Assembly (NCBI RefSeq): GCF_022012475.1
Contig: NZ_JAKLWS010000012.1
Location: 59,642 to 123,641, forward strand
DNA from: Rhodohalobacter sulfatireducens
Lineage (GTDB): Bacteria > Bacteroidota > Rhodothermia > Balneolales > Balneolaceae
DNA length: 64,000 nt
Direction: 5' to 3'
The first letter of the stretch is position 1. Each line of letters opens with the position of its first letter. The translations under genes were made by a program, and so were the position numbers. A model generated the notes under the pieces. The model had not been told where the DNA came from and searched no databases. It saw nothing but the letters and a program-made list of their open reading frames with translations. This document shows positions 1 to 8,324 of the stretch, piece by piece.

Positions 1-61
1 CAGATACTCCGGTTTTAAACGCGGTTTGGAACGGGAGTTCATATTCAAATAACTGAAGCAT
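1..61 (-). CDS. menC: o-succinylbenzoate synthase, N-terminal fragment (cut by window edge)
   Basis: Reading the minus strand from an ATG at 61-59 gives about 20 codons, MLQLFEYELPFQTAFKTGVS, open to the window edge. The pattern of an aromatic residue, then LPF, then F-K-T-G is typical of the start of MenC (o-succinylbenzoate synthase, enolase superfamily), which dehydrates SHCHC in menaquinone synthesis. The start lies 2 bases after the menA stop codon, so menA and menC would be one operon. Only the N-terminus is seen, so the call rests on this short match plus the men context; the catalytic residues are outside the window. Confidence 0.6.
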   Translation of the reverse strand, partial: MLQLFEYELPFQTAFKTGVS

Positions 62-63
62 AT

Positions 64-948
64 TTACAGGATTATTCCAACTGAGAACAGGAATCCAAAC
101 AAAATCATAAACTGAGCAGTGCGTTCCAGGGTTTTATTTAAATTTCGTTTATCCTGGTGGTAATATACCTGTTTGATGAGCCTCCAGCCCAATGGCAGCG
201 ACAAATAGGGAAGCATAATAACAAGTCCATAACCATAAAAATGATAGAAGATTACGGGAATCAGAAAAGCTAAAAAGAGCAAACCCAGGTATTCCATTTT
301 CAGCATTTTTTCTCCAAATAACACTCCTAATGTTCGTTTGCCCGACACCTTGTCTTGATCGATATCCCTCAAATTATTGACCACAAGAATATTCACACAA
401 AGCGCCCCAACCGGCAATGATGCAAGAAATGAGGTTGTACTCCATTCAAGGGCATTGACGTAGTAAGTACCCATAACCGCGATGATACCGAAAAAGATGA
501 ACACGAAAATATCTCCGAGGCCATTATAGCCAAGTGGATAGGGACCGCCGGTGTAGAGAATACCAAACAGTAGTGAGAGAATACCAATTAATAAGATAAT
601 CCATCCGCCAACCCAAACCAGGTACAGTCCGATGAGGAAAGCGAGGCCCATAGTGATATAGGTCGCAGTCAGCATCGCTTTGGGAGAGATGAGACCTAAT
701 GCAGTTGCCCTTTCAAAACCAATTCGATCGTCTGTGTCGGCTCCTTTTTTAAAATCGTAGTAATCGTTTGCAAAATTAGTACCTACCTGTATCAGGAGTG
801 CACAGAGTAGCGCTACTAGGGTCGTATCAGCCCTGAATGCATAGTGGCTCCAGGCAAGTGAAGCTCCCACCATGACCGGAACAATTGATGCGGCAAGTGT
901 TTGGGGCCTGGCAGCGCTCAGCCAAATTCTAAATTTAGATTCCTTCAA
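64..948 (-). CDS. menA: 1,4-dihydroxy-2-naphthoate polyprenyltransferase
   Basis: A 294-aa UbiA-superfamily integral membrane prenyltransferase that attaches the polyprenyl tail to DHNA, the step that makes demethylmenaquinone. Both Asp-rich, Mg-prenyl-diphosphate binding motifs are visible: N61-D62-x-x-D65 followed by D71, and N191-N192-L-R-D195-I-D197. The rest is a series of about eight hydrophobic helices, and the length matches MenA. It sits directly upstream of the menC start on the same strand, and the remaining men genes lie at 4.8-9.8 kb. It is divergent from the glutamine synthetase gene, with a 348-base gap between them. Confidence 0.93.
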   Translation of the reverse strand: MKESKFRIWLSAARPQTLAASIVPVMVGASLAWSHYAFRADTTLVALLCALLIQVGTNFANDYYDFKKGADTDDRIGFERATALGLISPKAMLTATYITMGLAFLIGLYLVWVGGWIILLIGILSLLFGILYTGGPYPLGYNGLGDIFVFIFFGIIAVMGTYYVNALEWSTTSFLASLPVGALCVNILVVNNLRDIDQDKVSGKRTLGVLFGEKMLKMEYLGLLFLAFLIPVIFYHFYGYGLVIMLPYLSLPLGWRLIKQVYYHQDKRNLNKTLERTAQFMILFGFLFSVGIIL

Positions 949-1296
949 AAATTTCTTTCTGTTTATTGTCTGTGGATAATTTTAACACACAAAAATACTG
1001 AATAAATCTTTCCCTAAAAATATTCGGTTTGCTCGTTGATAGTGAATAGTGATTTTATGAAAGTAAATTAGGAAGCGCTTTTGTTTTAAATAAATAAGGT
1101 AAATTATGAAATAATAGGATTTAGTTAGTTGTTGATATTTTTTTGACTAAAAAACTTTATTAATTGAAAACTGATCGATATCTTATCAGCTATTTGTGGC
1201 GAATTCGAATAAACGATTAAAATTATTTACTTCGACAAAAGCTCAAACCAAATTATTAAAGATTAACTTAATCAAACATAAAATAACTTGACTCTT
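949..1296. other. Intergenic region between divergent menA and glutamine synthetase genes
   Basis: 348 AT-rich bases separate two divergently transcribed genes, so promoters for both should lie here. I see no ORF, RNA gene or clear palindrome, and I cannot place a Bacteroidota-type promoter box with confidence. Confidence 0.5.
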
Positions 1297-2307
1297 ATGG
1301 CATATTCCAAATTAGAATATATCTGGCTTGATGGAAACAAGCCGACTCAATCTCTAAGAAGTAAAACCAAAGTTGTTCACGATTTTAGCGGAAAACTTGA
1401 AGACTGTTCTCTTTGGAACTTTGATGGAAGTTCTACGGGACAGGCTACAGGTGATTCTTCAGACTGTATTTTAAAGCCGGTTGCCATTTTTCCTGATCCA
1501 GATAAGGAAAATGCATATTTGGTTATGACTGAAGTATTGAATGCAGATGGAACACCTCATGAAACAAATAAACGGGCTTCAATTGATGAGGAAGATGAAG
1601 ATTTTTGGTTTGGATACGAACAGGAATATTTCTTGGTTGACCCGGAAACTAATCGCCCGTTAGGTTTTCCTGCTGATGGATATCCCGCACCACAGGGGCC
1701 GTATTATTGTGGCGTAGGAGCAAAAGCCGTATTTGGAAGAGAAATCATTGATGAACACCTTGATATATGCTTGAAAGCAGGTTTAAATGTTGAAGGTACC
1801 AATGGCGAAGTTGCTGCTGGTCAGTGGGAATTTCAGATTTTTGCAAAAGGTGCAGCGCGCGCAGGCGATGAAATTTGGGTAGGCCGTTACCTGATAGAAA
1901 GAACAGCCAGGAAGTATGGTGTTGCTGTAGACTGGCATCCAAAACCACTGGGTGATACAGACTGGAACGGATCGGGAATGCATGCAAACTTCTCAAATGG
2001 AGCTATGCGTGATGAAGGAGGCAAAGAACTGATGACGAAAGTGTGTGAGGCATTTGGAGATCATATTCAGGAACATATTGCCGTTTATGGACACGATAAC
2101 GATAAACGATTGACGGGTAAGCACGAAACTCAGTCTATCGATAAGTTTAGTTACGGCATTTCAGATCGTGGTGCTTCTATTCGTATTCCGGTTACAACAG
2201 TTGATGACGGCTGGATAGGACGTCTTGAAGATAGACGACCCGCATCTAACGCTGATCCTTACGAAGTAGGTGCACGAATTATCAAGACTGTTCACTCAGC
2301 TCTATAA
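1297..2307 (+). CDS. glnII: Glutamine synthetase, type II (eukaryote-like)
   Basis: ATP-dependent synthesis of glutamine from glutamate and ammonium in the cytoplasm. The 336-aa length and the motifs fit the decameric GSII family, not the ~470-aa GSI or ~700-aa GSIII: N41-FDGSSTGQA (beta-Grasp), WFGYEQEYF near residues 104-112 with metal-binding Glu, NGEVAAGQWEFQ near 169-180, and NGSGMHANFSNGAMR. A TTG 9 bases upstream could also start the frame, but the ATG giving MAYSKLEY matches the usual GSII start. A strong intrinsic terminator follows. The gene stands alone, without visible amt or glnB neighbours. Confidence 0.95.
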   Translation: MAYSKLEYIWLDGNKPTQSLRSKTKVVHDFSGKLEDCSLWNFDGSSTGQATGDSSDCILKPVAIFPDPDKENAYLVMTEVLNADGTPHETNKRASIDEEDEDFWFGYEQEYFLVDPETNRPLGFPADGYPAPQGPYYCGVGAKAVFGREIIDEHLDICLKAGLNVEGTNGEVAAGQWEFQIFAKGAARAGDEIWVGRYLIERTARKYGVAVDWHPKPLGDTDWNGSGMHANFSNGAMRDEGGKELMTKVCEAFGDHIQEHIAVYGHDNDKRLTGKHETQSIDKFSYGISDRGASIRIPVTTVDDGWIGRLEDRRPASNADPYEVGARIIKTVHSAL

Positions 2308-2666
2308 TATTGCCTGCTGTATTTTTTAATTCAGCCCCGTTTCTAAAGAAGAGACGGGGTTTTTTTATTGAAAACCTTTTTTTGATGTATGATTTCAACT
2401 TGCGATTTTGAGGACTGAAAAACTATTGAATGCAGAATAGAAAATTATATTAACGTCAGTTCCGGAAGACATTGAATTAAATGTCTAAACAGGTAACAAT
2501 GAACGCCCCTAGAATCCCTCTGTGGTAATTTCCAGGTGCTTTCCGGTTCTAAAACGGTCGAAGCTGTGCCTGTCTGACAACAATGCATACTCAAACGGAC
2601 GATATATAATATTCTTATTTTGAAGTCATGTTACCATAAGTAAAACGCATTATTGGAATAGATTTT
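2308..2666. other. Intergenic region between glnII and the kinase-like gene
   Basis: 359 bases. The glnII terminator occupies the first part. The remainder (2368-2666) has no convincing ORF or RNA gene; the promoter of the following two-gene unit is expected here. Confidence 0.5.
2335..2367 (+). terminator. Rho-independent terminator after glutamine synthetase
   Basis: A 10-bp stem, CCCCGTTTCT pairing with AGAGACGGGG (one G-T pair), closes a 5-base loop and is followed by eight T. It starts 27 bases after the glnII stop. Confidence 0.9.
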
Positions 2667-3710
2667 ATGATTCAAATTGATTTTAATTCAATTGTAAGAG
2701 AGGCTGTTGAGAGTTACGATGACAGTAAAAACATATCCAGTATTATGGATATCAGTGCGAAAGTGTCAACAAATCACGTTTATCGGATTAAATTTCAGGA
2801 TGATAATATTATTATTGCCAAGCTCTCTTACTTTGGAAAATTTGAGCATTTTGTAGAGGATCACAGTATCATCAACGCTTTGGCGAATAATCTTCCAAAT
2901 CCCTATGAAAATGTTCTCGCACGCTCGCTGATAAAAGGAACTTCACTTTTTGTACACCGGCATAAAACGGAGTTTATCGATGCCTGGGTTGTTTTTTATA
3001 AACCGATGAAAGTTGAAAAAAAGCTGCCAAAACGCTTGAATGAGAAGCAGATTAAAAAACTTGGTAAATCTGTAGCTCGGTTTCATAAGGCTTGTTACAG
3101 TGTAAAAAATACATTACCCGAATACTCGAAAACTCTCTCATCGGATATCTACCACCTACTCGAAATAATGAAAACGAGTGAGGGACAGCACGAGTACAGA
3201 ATGCGCCAGGAGTTGATTAAATCGCAAAGCTGGACATTCCTTGAGAACCTCGAACAGTTGGGTATGAATACACTAAACCCGATACCTGTATTTGTGGATT
3301 GGAACATCGGTAATTTCTCAGTCACCTCAGATTTTGAGATCTACTCACGATGGGATTACGACTGGTTTCGCGTAAGCACCCGTATGATGGATTTTTACTT
3401 CTTCAGTCGTGTAGTTTCTGATGTTGGAGATCAAACGGTTTTCAGTTACGATATTGACAGACTTCTGGAAGACCGATTTATACTTTTCTTGAAGGCCTAT
3501 CATGAAGAGAGTCCCTTGAAGGAGAAGGAGATTCGCTTTTTGAAAGAAGCCTATCGCTTCTTTTTACTTAATTATGTGGTGAAATATGGTCGTTATTTCT
3601 TTCACGAAATCTTTGCAACTCGCCTCCAGCAAGAGGCTTACGATGTTCATTTGCCAACGATTGATGAGAAATTCGACCCGGAACCTATACTTAAAGCACT
3701 TAATATTTAG
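2667..3710 (+). CDS. APH-like (aminoglycoside phosphotransferase fold) kinase, substrate unknown
   Basis: A 347-aa soluble protein with a choline/aminoglycoside-kinase-like layout. Near the middle is F-V-D211-W-N-I-G-N216-F, matching the catalytic loop usually written HxDxxxxN but with Val in place of His. Then comes S-R-W-D230-Y-D232-W, the position of the metal-binding Asp. The N-lobe region near residues 35-55 could supply the nucleotide-binding Lys. The downstream HAD phosphatase begins 11 bases after the stop, so the two are probably co-transcribed and may act on related substrates. The substrate cannot be read from sequence, and aminoglycoside resistance should not be assumed. Confidence 0.6.
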   Translation: MIQIDFNSIVREAVESYDDSKNISSIMDISAKVSTNHVYRIKFQDDNIIIAKLSYFGKFEHFVEDHSIINALANNLPNPYENVLARSLIKGTSLFVHRHKTEFIDAWVVFYKPMKVEKKLPKRLNEKQIKKLGKSVARFHKACYSVKNTLPEYSKTLSSDIYHLLEIMKTSEGQHEYRMRQELIKSQSWTFLENLEQLGMNTLNPIPVFVDWNIGNFSVTSDFEIYSRWDYDWFRVSTRMMDFYFFSRVVSDVGDQTVFSYDIDRLLEDRFILFLKAYHEESPLKEKEIRFLKEAYRFFLLNYVVKYGRYFFHEIFATRLQQEAYDVHLPTIDEKFDPEPILKALNI

Positions 3711-3721
3711 TTTTAATTTTC

Positions 3722-4567
3722 ATGGATAAAGTTTCTTTTTTTTCAATAGTTAAAAATTATAAAGCTGTTTTTTTAGATTCTTATGGAGTCCTGAAAAATC
3801 ACCAGGGGCTGATCGAAGGTGTTGTTGATACGATAAAGTTAATCCGTGACGAGGGTATAGAGCTTCGTGTTCTCACAAATGATGCATCTCGGAGTCAAGT
3901 ACAACAGGTTCAAATGTTTGAGGATTTGGGCTTAAGGGGGCTGGAAGAAAAAGAGATTATTACTTCCGGCATGCTGGCGCGGCAGTTTTTAGAACTCAAA
4001 ATTAAAACAGGAAAATTTGCATACCTGGGTACTGAGAATTCAGCCAACTATATCATGAAAAACGGGCTTACAGGAATTCCGATTTCAGATGTAGATATCG
4101 AAAATAGTTCAGATGTAGCAGCTTTTGTTTTTTTGGATGATGAGGGATTTGACTGGCATCGCGATATTAACAGAACCATAAACTTTTTGAGAAGAAACAA
4201 CCTGCCGATTATTGTTGCCAACTCCGATAAGTACTACCCGATTTCAAGGGATGATGTTGCCGTGGCAATCGGCGGAATCTCAAGATTGTGTGAATCGGTG
4301 CTTAATCAAAAATTTATACGTTTTGGAAAGCCGGATTCCCAAATGTTTATGTTTGCCTATGATGACATCAACGAAACCGGGAATTTTGGTAAAAGTGATA
4401 TCCTGATGGTGGGCGATACACTGCATACAGATATTTTGGGAGGGAATAAATTTGGGTTAAAAACCCTGTTGGTTCTTTCAGGAAATACTCGCGCCAAACA
4501 CGCTGAGGTAAAAATCAATTCAACAGGAATCATCCCGGATTATATTGCAGATTCTATCTTGGAGTAG
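3722..4567 (+). CDS. HAD-superfamily (subclass IIA, NagD-like) phosphatase
   Basis: A 281-aa protein with the HAD motifs in order: motif I A-V-F-L-D19-S-Y-G-V-L, motif II L-T52-N-D-A-S, motif III in F-G-K-P-D-S near residue 205, and motif IV M-V-G-D232-T-L-H-T-D237. The layout and the large C2-type cap between motifs II and III suit NagD-like HAD-IIA enzymes that remove phosphate from sugar or nucleotide phosphates. The residue two after the nucleophile Asp is Tyr (Y21) rather than the usual Asp, as in some HAD-IIA subfamilies with an aromatic residue there. It follows the APH-like kinase after 11 bases. Confidence 0.75.
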   Translation: MDKVSFFSIVKNYKAVFLDSYGVLKNHQGLIEGVVDTIKLIRDEGIELRVLTNDASRSQVQQVQMFEDLGLRGLEEKEIITSGMLARQFLELKIKTGKFAYLGTENSANYIMKNGLTGIPISDVDIENSSDVAAFVFLDDEGFDWHRDINRTINFLRRNNLPIIVANSDKYYPISRDDVAVAIGGISRLCESVLNQKFIRFGKPDSQMFMFAYDDINETGNFGKSDILMVGDTLHTDILGGNKFGLKTLLVLSGNTRAKHAEVKINSTGIIPDYIADSILE

Positions 4568-4684
4568 GTCTTAGAAATGGCATTTTTCTCCGAAGGGGTT
4601 TAACCTCAAGTCAGAGTACCATTGTAATTCTATTAATAATGCTCTGTTTGGAGTGAGAAATACCATTACTTCTCATCTTCGAAA

Positions 4685-4745
4685 ATCATCGGATGAGTAA
4701 TTAAGCGGAGATTATTATTCCTACCTTTAGTACTCATCCAATGAG
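4685..4745. repeat. Two copies of a short CTCATCGGATGAG-type palindrome
   Basis: TCATCGGATGAGT at 4685-4697 and ACTCATCCAATGAGT at 4731-4745 lie between the convergent HAD and menB genes. Close relatives occur at 11752-11764, 22052-22065 and 22100-22114, always in gaps downstream of genes. Confidence 0.5.
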
Positions 4746-4782
4746 TTCTGAATCATGTATCCTTCTCATTAATTCCAGGAAA

Positions 4783-5616
4783 CTACTCCACCCACGGAAA
4801 TTTTCCCCAATCCGGCTTACGTTTCTCAAGAAATGCATCGCGACCTTCTTTGGCTTCTTCTGTCATGTAAGCGAGGCGGGTTGCTTCGCCTGAGAATACC
4901 TGCTGTCCCACAATGCCGTCATCCACGAGGTTGAAGGCAAATTTTATCATTCGAATGGCCGTTGGGCTTTTGCCAAGAATTTCCTGCCCCCATTCAAAGG
5001 CCGTTTCCTCAAGTTCATCATGGGGTACAACTTCATTAACCATTCCCATCTCAAAAGCTTCTTTTGCGGAGTAATTTCGTCCGAGGAAAAAGATCTCACG
5101 CGCACGTTTTTGCCCAACTTGTCGAGCAAGTAAAGCAGAGCCAAACCCACCGTCAAAGCTGGCGACATCGGCATCGGTTTGTTTGAAAATGGCATGTTCT
5201 TTACTGGCTAATGTGAGATCGCAAGTAACATGAAGACTGTGGCCGCCGCCTACGGCCCAACCGGGAACTACACAGATCACAACTTTACTCATAAACCGTA
5301 TCATTCGCTGAATATCCAGTACATTTAAACGCTGAACGCCATCACCGCCTTCATAACCGCGAGCTCCGCGAACTTTTTGATCGCCACCGGAACAGAAAGA
5401 GTAAACGCCATCTTCGGCCGGACCTTCCCCGGAGAGTAAAATCACCCCAATGGAGGTATCTTCACGGGCATCAATTAAGGTTTCCTCAAGTTCAAAAAGA
5501 GTTTTAGGTCGGAATGCATTACGTACCTCGGGGCGATTAAAGGCAATTCGCGCAACGCCATCTCTTTTTTTGTAAGTGATATCTTCAAATTCTTTAACAG
5601 TTTTCCAATCAGACAT
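4783..5616 (-). CDS. menB: 1,4-dihydroxy-2-naphthoyl-CoA synthase
   Basis: A 277-aa crotonase-fold enzyme that closes the second ring of the naphthoquinone from o-succinylbenzoyl-CoA. Diagnostic stretches are RNAFRPKT near the N-terminus, CSGGDQKVRG (CoA and oxyanion region), GWAVGGGHSLHVTCDLTLAS, VASFDGGFGSALLARQVGQK with the catalytic Asp region, and the C-terminal KRKPDWGKFPWVE typical of MenB. It is the last gene of the minus-strand men run, separated from menH by 205 bases that carry a palindromic repeat, so it may have its own promoter. Confidence 0.95.
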   Translation of the reverse strand: MSDWKTVKEFEDITYKKRDGVARIAFNRPEVRNAFRPKTLFELEETLIDAREDTSIGVILLSGEGPAEDGVYSFCSGGDQKVRGARGYEGGDGVQRLNVLDIQRMIRFMSKVVICVVPGWAVGGGHSLHVTCDLTLASKEHAIFKQTDADVASFDGGFGSALLARQVGQKRAREIFFLGRNYSAKEAFEMGMVNEVVPHDELEETAFEWGQEILGKSPTAIRMIKFAFNLVDDGIVGQQVFSGEATRLAYMTEEAKEGRDAFLEKRKPDWGKFPWVE

Positions 5617-5666
5617 GGTAAAATTAGTTTTAAAGCAGTTTTAAATAAGCCGAAAAATTTATAAAA

Positions 5667-5694
5667 CCCCTCTCGAGAGGGGATTTAGGGGTGT
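5667..5694. repeat. Dispersed palindromic repeat (CCCCTC/GAGGGG type)
   Basis: A perfect 16-base palindrome CCCCTCTCGAGAGGGG (5667-5682) followed by ATTTAGGGGTG, in the menH-menB gap. A second element with the same design is at 32795-32826. Such G/C-rich pairs plus an AGGGG-TG tail occur as dispersed intergenic repeats in many genomes of this group. Confidence 0.6.
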
Positions 5695-5821
5695 GTTTCT
5701 AACACCAGAACCCAGGTTTAATTCATCAGATTCTTATACTCGAATGATTCTTATTTCAATTCATTGATGTAGCCAAATGTAAAAAGAAACAGGATGGAAT
5801 GTCGATTCGGAATTTATTCAC

Positions 5822-6622
5822 TCAACTGACAAAACTTTTCAATATTTGAATAATTTCTTCAGGTTGATCTGCATGAACCCGATGACCGGCATTTTCAACA
5901 ACCAATAAGTTTGAGTGATTAAGGGATTTGTGTATTTCGGTCATCCTATCAACATATTTTTTATCAAGTTTGCCGGCTATTAGTGAAAAAGGCAGATTGA
6001 GTTTACTGATTTTATCACAAACGGATGGCATCACTCCGGCTCCAAATCTGCGAAGGGAAGCACTGATAGTTTTAGGATTCTGAGATTTCATAATCTCATT
6101 GTAGACCAATTTCATTTCATCCGGTGTCTGCCCGAAAAGAGGCAACGTTGTCCATTCTTTAATAAATCCTTCAAAGTTTTGTTCAATTTTCTGTGCCCGT
6201 TTTTCATCCAGCGCTTGTCGTTCCGTTCGTTCTGACTTTGAAACCATTCCACAGTGCGAACTTTCAATAATTACCCCGGAAAACAGTTCAGGATGTGAGG
6301 CAATCAACTGGAAAGCCAAACGCCCGCCCATACTGTATCCATAAAGGTACAGGTTGCCAAACTTCAAACGTTGGATAATTGAGTACAGTTGTTGAACCTG
6401 GCGCTGTGCAGTATAATATTTTTGTTCATTTGGTGATTCTGTTTGGCCGTGACCGGCAAGATCGATCGTAATAGGATTGCAAAAGGAAGAAAGGTCTTCC
6501 AATAGATGCTCAAAAACTTTATTACTCCCCATAAAGCCATGTAACATTAACAAATATGGGAATCGATCTACTGATTGATGAACCGTGCAATGATAATAAA
6601 TTGAATCTGAGTACAGAAGCAT
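5822..6622 (-). CDS. menH: 2-succinyl-6-hydroxy-2,4-cyclohexadiene-1-carboxylate synthase
   Basis: A 266-aa alpha/beta hydrolase. The oxyanion motif MLHGFMGS lies near residues 26-33, the nucleophile elbow is G-Y-S97-M-G-G, and the catalytic His sits in ENAGHRVHAD near the C-terminus. These are standard for MenH, which eliminates pyruvate from SEPHCHC. Its start lies 1 base after the menD stop, indicating translational coupling in the menF-menD-menH operon. Without that context the sequence alone would only say alpha/beta hydrolase. Confidence 0.88.
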   Translation of the reverse strand: MLLYSDSIYYHCTVHQSVDRFPYLLMLHGFMGSNKVFEHLLEDLSSFCNPITIDLAGHGQTESPNEQKYYTAQRQVQQLYSIIQRLKFGNLYLYGYSMGGRLAFQLIASHPELFSGVIIESSHCGMVSKSERTERQALDEKRAQKIEQNFEGFIKEWTTLPLFGQTPDEMKLVYNEIMKSQNPKTISASLRRFGAGVMPSVCDKISKLNLPFSLIAGKLDKKYVDRMTEIHKSLNHSNLLVVENAGHRVHADQPEEIIQILKSFVS

Positions 6623-6623
6623 A

Positions 6624-8324
6624 TCAGCTTTTCAGTAAGTCGATTCTTAGATCCATACTGCCTTTTGCGTCTGTTACACACTCAATGATTTTAGCGCCTC
6701 CTATATCATTAATCTTTATATCCTGCAATGCATTAAGAGAATCAATATTTTGATAATCGATACCCGATGCTCTCGCGAGATGAGATAGATCTGTTTTTTG
6801 AGGTGTTTGGAAGTAAGTTTGATAGATATCCTCAGGTACGGCACGATCTTCCTTCCTGTATATAGGGAGCATCCGGAAAATATTCCCTCCTTGGTTATTG
6901 ATCACAATTACTACGAAAGCTTGGTCGCTTACTTGCTGGAGAGTATAAAGAGCATTACTGTCATGCAAAAAAGCAAGATCACCAATAAAACTGCAGGTCG
7001 GGTTTGGGGATGAAAAGTGGATACCAAGTGCCGTAGATAAAACCCCGTCAATTCCGGCGGCTCCACGGTTCACAAATTGATGCTTTCGTGATTGCCCAAA
7101 GGTCAACATATCCCTGGCTGGCAGTGAGTTGGACAGTATCACATTCCAGTCTTCAGAAAGTTGATCTGAAAAATAGTTGAAGATACCTCCGTCTGTGAGC
7201 TCGGTTTGATTCTTTATTTTTTCATCTAAAAGCTTCAGTACACTCTCATCCAGCGACCGCCACTCGTTCATCCAAGTTTCAGAGCTTCTTGGTGACAGAT
7301 CACCATGATTGATTGTATCATGTTTTTGGCAGACTATTTTGTGCAAAACGCTCATGGCATGATCCTGGGTCTGCCTTCTGGCTGTGATATGGATCACAGG
7401 TACTTCATTACAGGCCTCAAGTACCCATAACAGGGAACTTGAATAGGGCTGATCGCCAAACCGGACAATCAGGTCAGGTTGAAGATTTGAACGAGTTTCA
7501 GGATTTCGAATAAACTGATCAAACCGTTTGATTTGATGCTCAGCGTCGGAAAATTGACTCCCGGGTTCTGCCAGTACAGGTGCATTCAAATGAGCAGCCA
7601 TTTTATTGATCTGCGAACTCAGATCATGTCGCGGATCAGACGGGCCGGAGATCAACAGAGGTCTGGTTGAAGAGGAGAGAAGATTAATAACCTCATCATC
7701 TAAAGTAATCTCCGATCGGTTGGTTGTCGGCTCAAAGTCTTGAATCACCGTGATCTCCTCAAGTCTTTGTTTCTCTTTTTGAAAGGATTCTGTCGTAGGT
7801 TCCAACGGTTTTCGAAAGGCGAGGTTGATTTGAGCGGCTCCACCGATATCTCTTGAAAAATCAACTGCCTGTTTGGCAAGGTAGGCGACTCTTTTCAGAT
7901 CCTCTTCATCATCTACCGGTTCACCCGCTTCATGAAAAAATACGGTTTGATCCCCAAAGAGCTTGATTTGGTCAACTGTTTGAGAACTACCTAGATTTCG
8001 GAGTTTTGGGGGACGATCTGCCGTTAACAGGATCATCGGTACACCCGATTCTTTTGCTTCTACAACCGCCGGCATATAATTGGCAACTGCGGTTCCTGAA
8101 GTGCAGATTAATACAGCAGGCATACCGGTGGATTTTCCAATACCAAGAGCTATAAATGCTGCTGAGCGTTCATCTAAAACAACACGCTTTTGAATTCCGG
8201 GGTGAATCGCCGATGCAAGTGTAAGTGGTGTTGAACGGGAGCCCGGAGAGATGATGGCATGACGCACGCCATTCTCATATAAGTTGTGCAACAGGGTAGC
8301 AGACCAGGTAAGATTATCACTCAT
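6624..8324 (-). CDS. menD: 2-succinyl-5-enolpyruvyl-6-hydroxy-3-cyclohexene-1-carboxylate synthase
   Basis: A 566-aa thiamine-diphosphate enzyme that joins isochorismate and 2-oxoglutarate. The N-terminal domain has SPGSRSTPLTLA and a conserved Glu in the VVLDERSAAFIALG stretch. The ThDP/metal motif is G-D-L-A-F-L-H-D near residue 440, followed by VIVINNQGGNIFRMLP, both hallmark MenD sequences. The length is normal. Its first 8 bases overlap the end of menF, and menH follows after 1 base. Confidence 0.96.
   Translation of the reverse strand: MSDNLTWSATLLHNLYENGVRHAIISPGSRSTPLTLASAIHPGIQKRVVLDERSAAFIALGIGKSTGMPAVLICTSGTAVANYMPAVVEAKESGVPMILLTADRPPKLRNLGSSQTVDQIKLFGDQTVFFHEAGEPVDDEEDLKRVAYLAKQAVDFSRDIGGAAQINLAFRKPLEPTTESFQKEKQRLEEITVIQDFEPTTNRSEITLDDEVINLLSSSTRPLLISGPSDPRHDLSSQINKMAAHLNAPVLAEPGSQFSDAEHQIKRFDQFIRNPETRSNLQPDLIVRFGDQPYSSSLLWVLEACNEVPVIHITARRQTQDHAMSVLHKIVCQKHDTINHGDLSPRSSETWMNEWRSLDESVLKLLDEKIKNQTELTDGGIFNYFSDQLSEDWNVILSNSLPARDMLTFGQSRKHQFVNRGAAGIDGVLSTALGIHFSSPNPTCSFIGDLAFLHDSNALYTLQQVSDQAFVVIVINNQGGNIFRMLPIYRKEDRAVPEDIYQTYFQTPQKTDLSHLARASGIDYQNIDSLNALQDIKINDIGGAKIIECVTDAKGSMDLRIDLLKS

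Noticed and set aside
2667..3710. Antibiotic-resistance aminoglycoside kinase
   Set aside because: Only the general APH fold is supported; the catalytic loop differs and the context is not a resistance locus.
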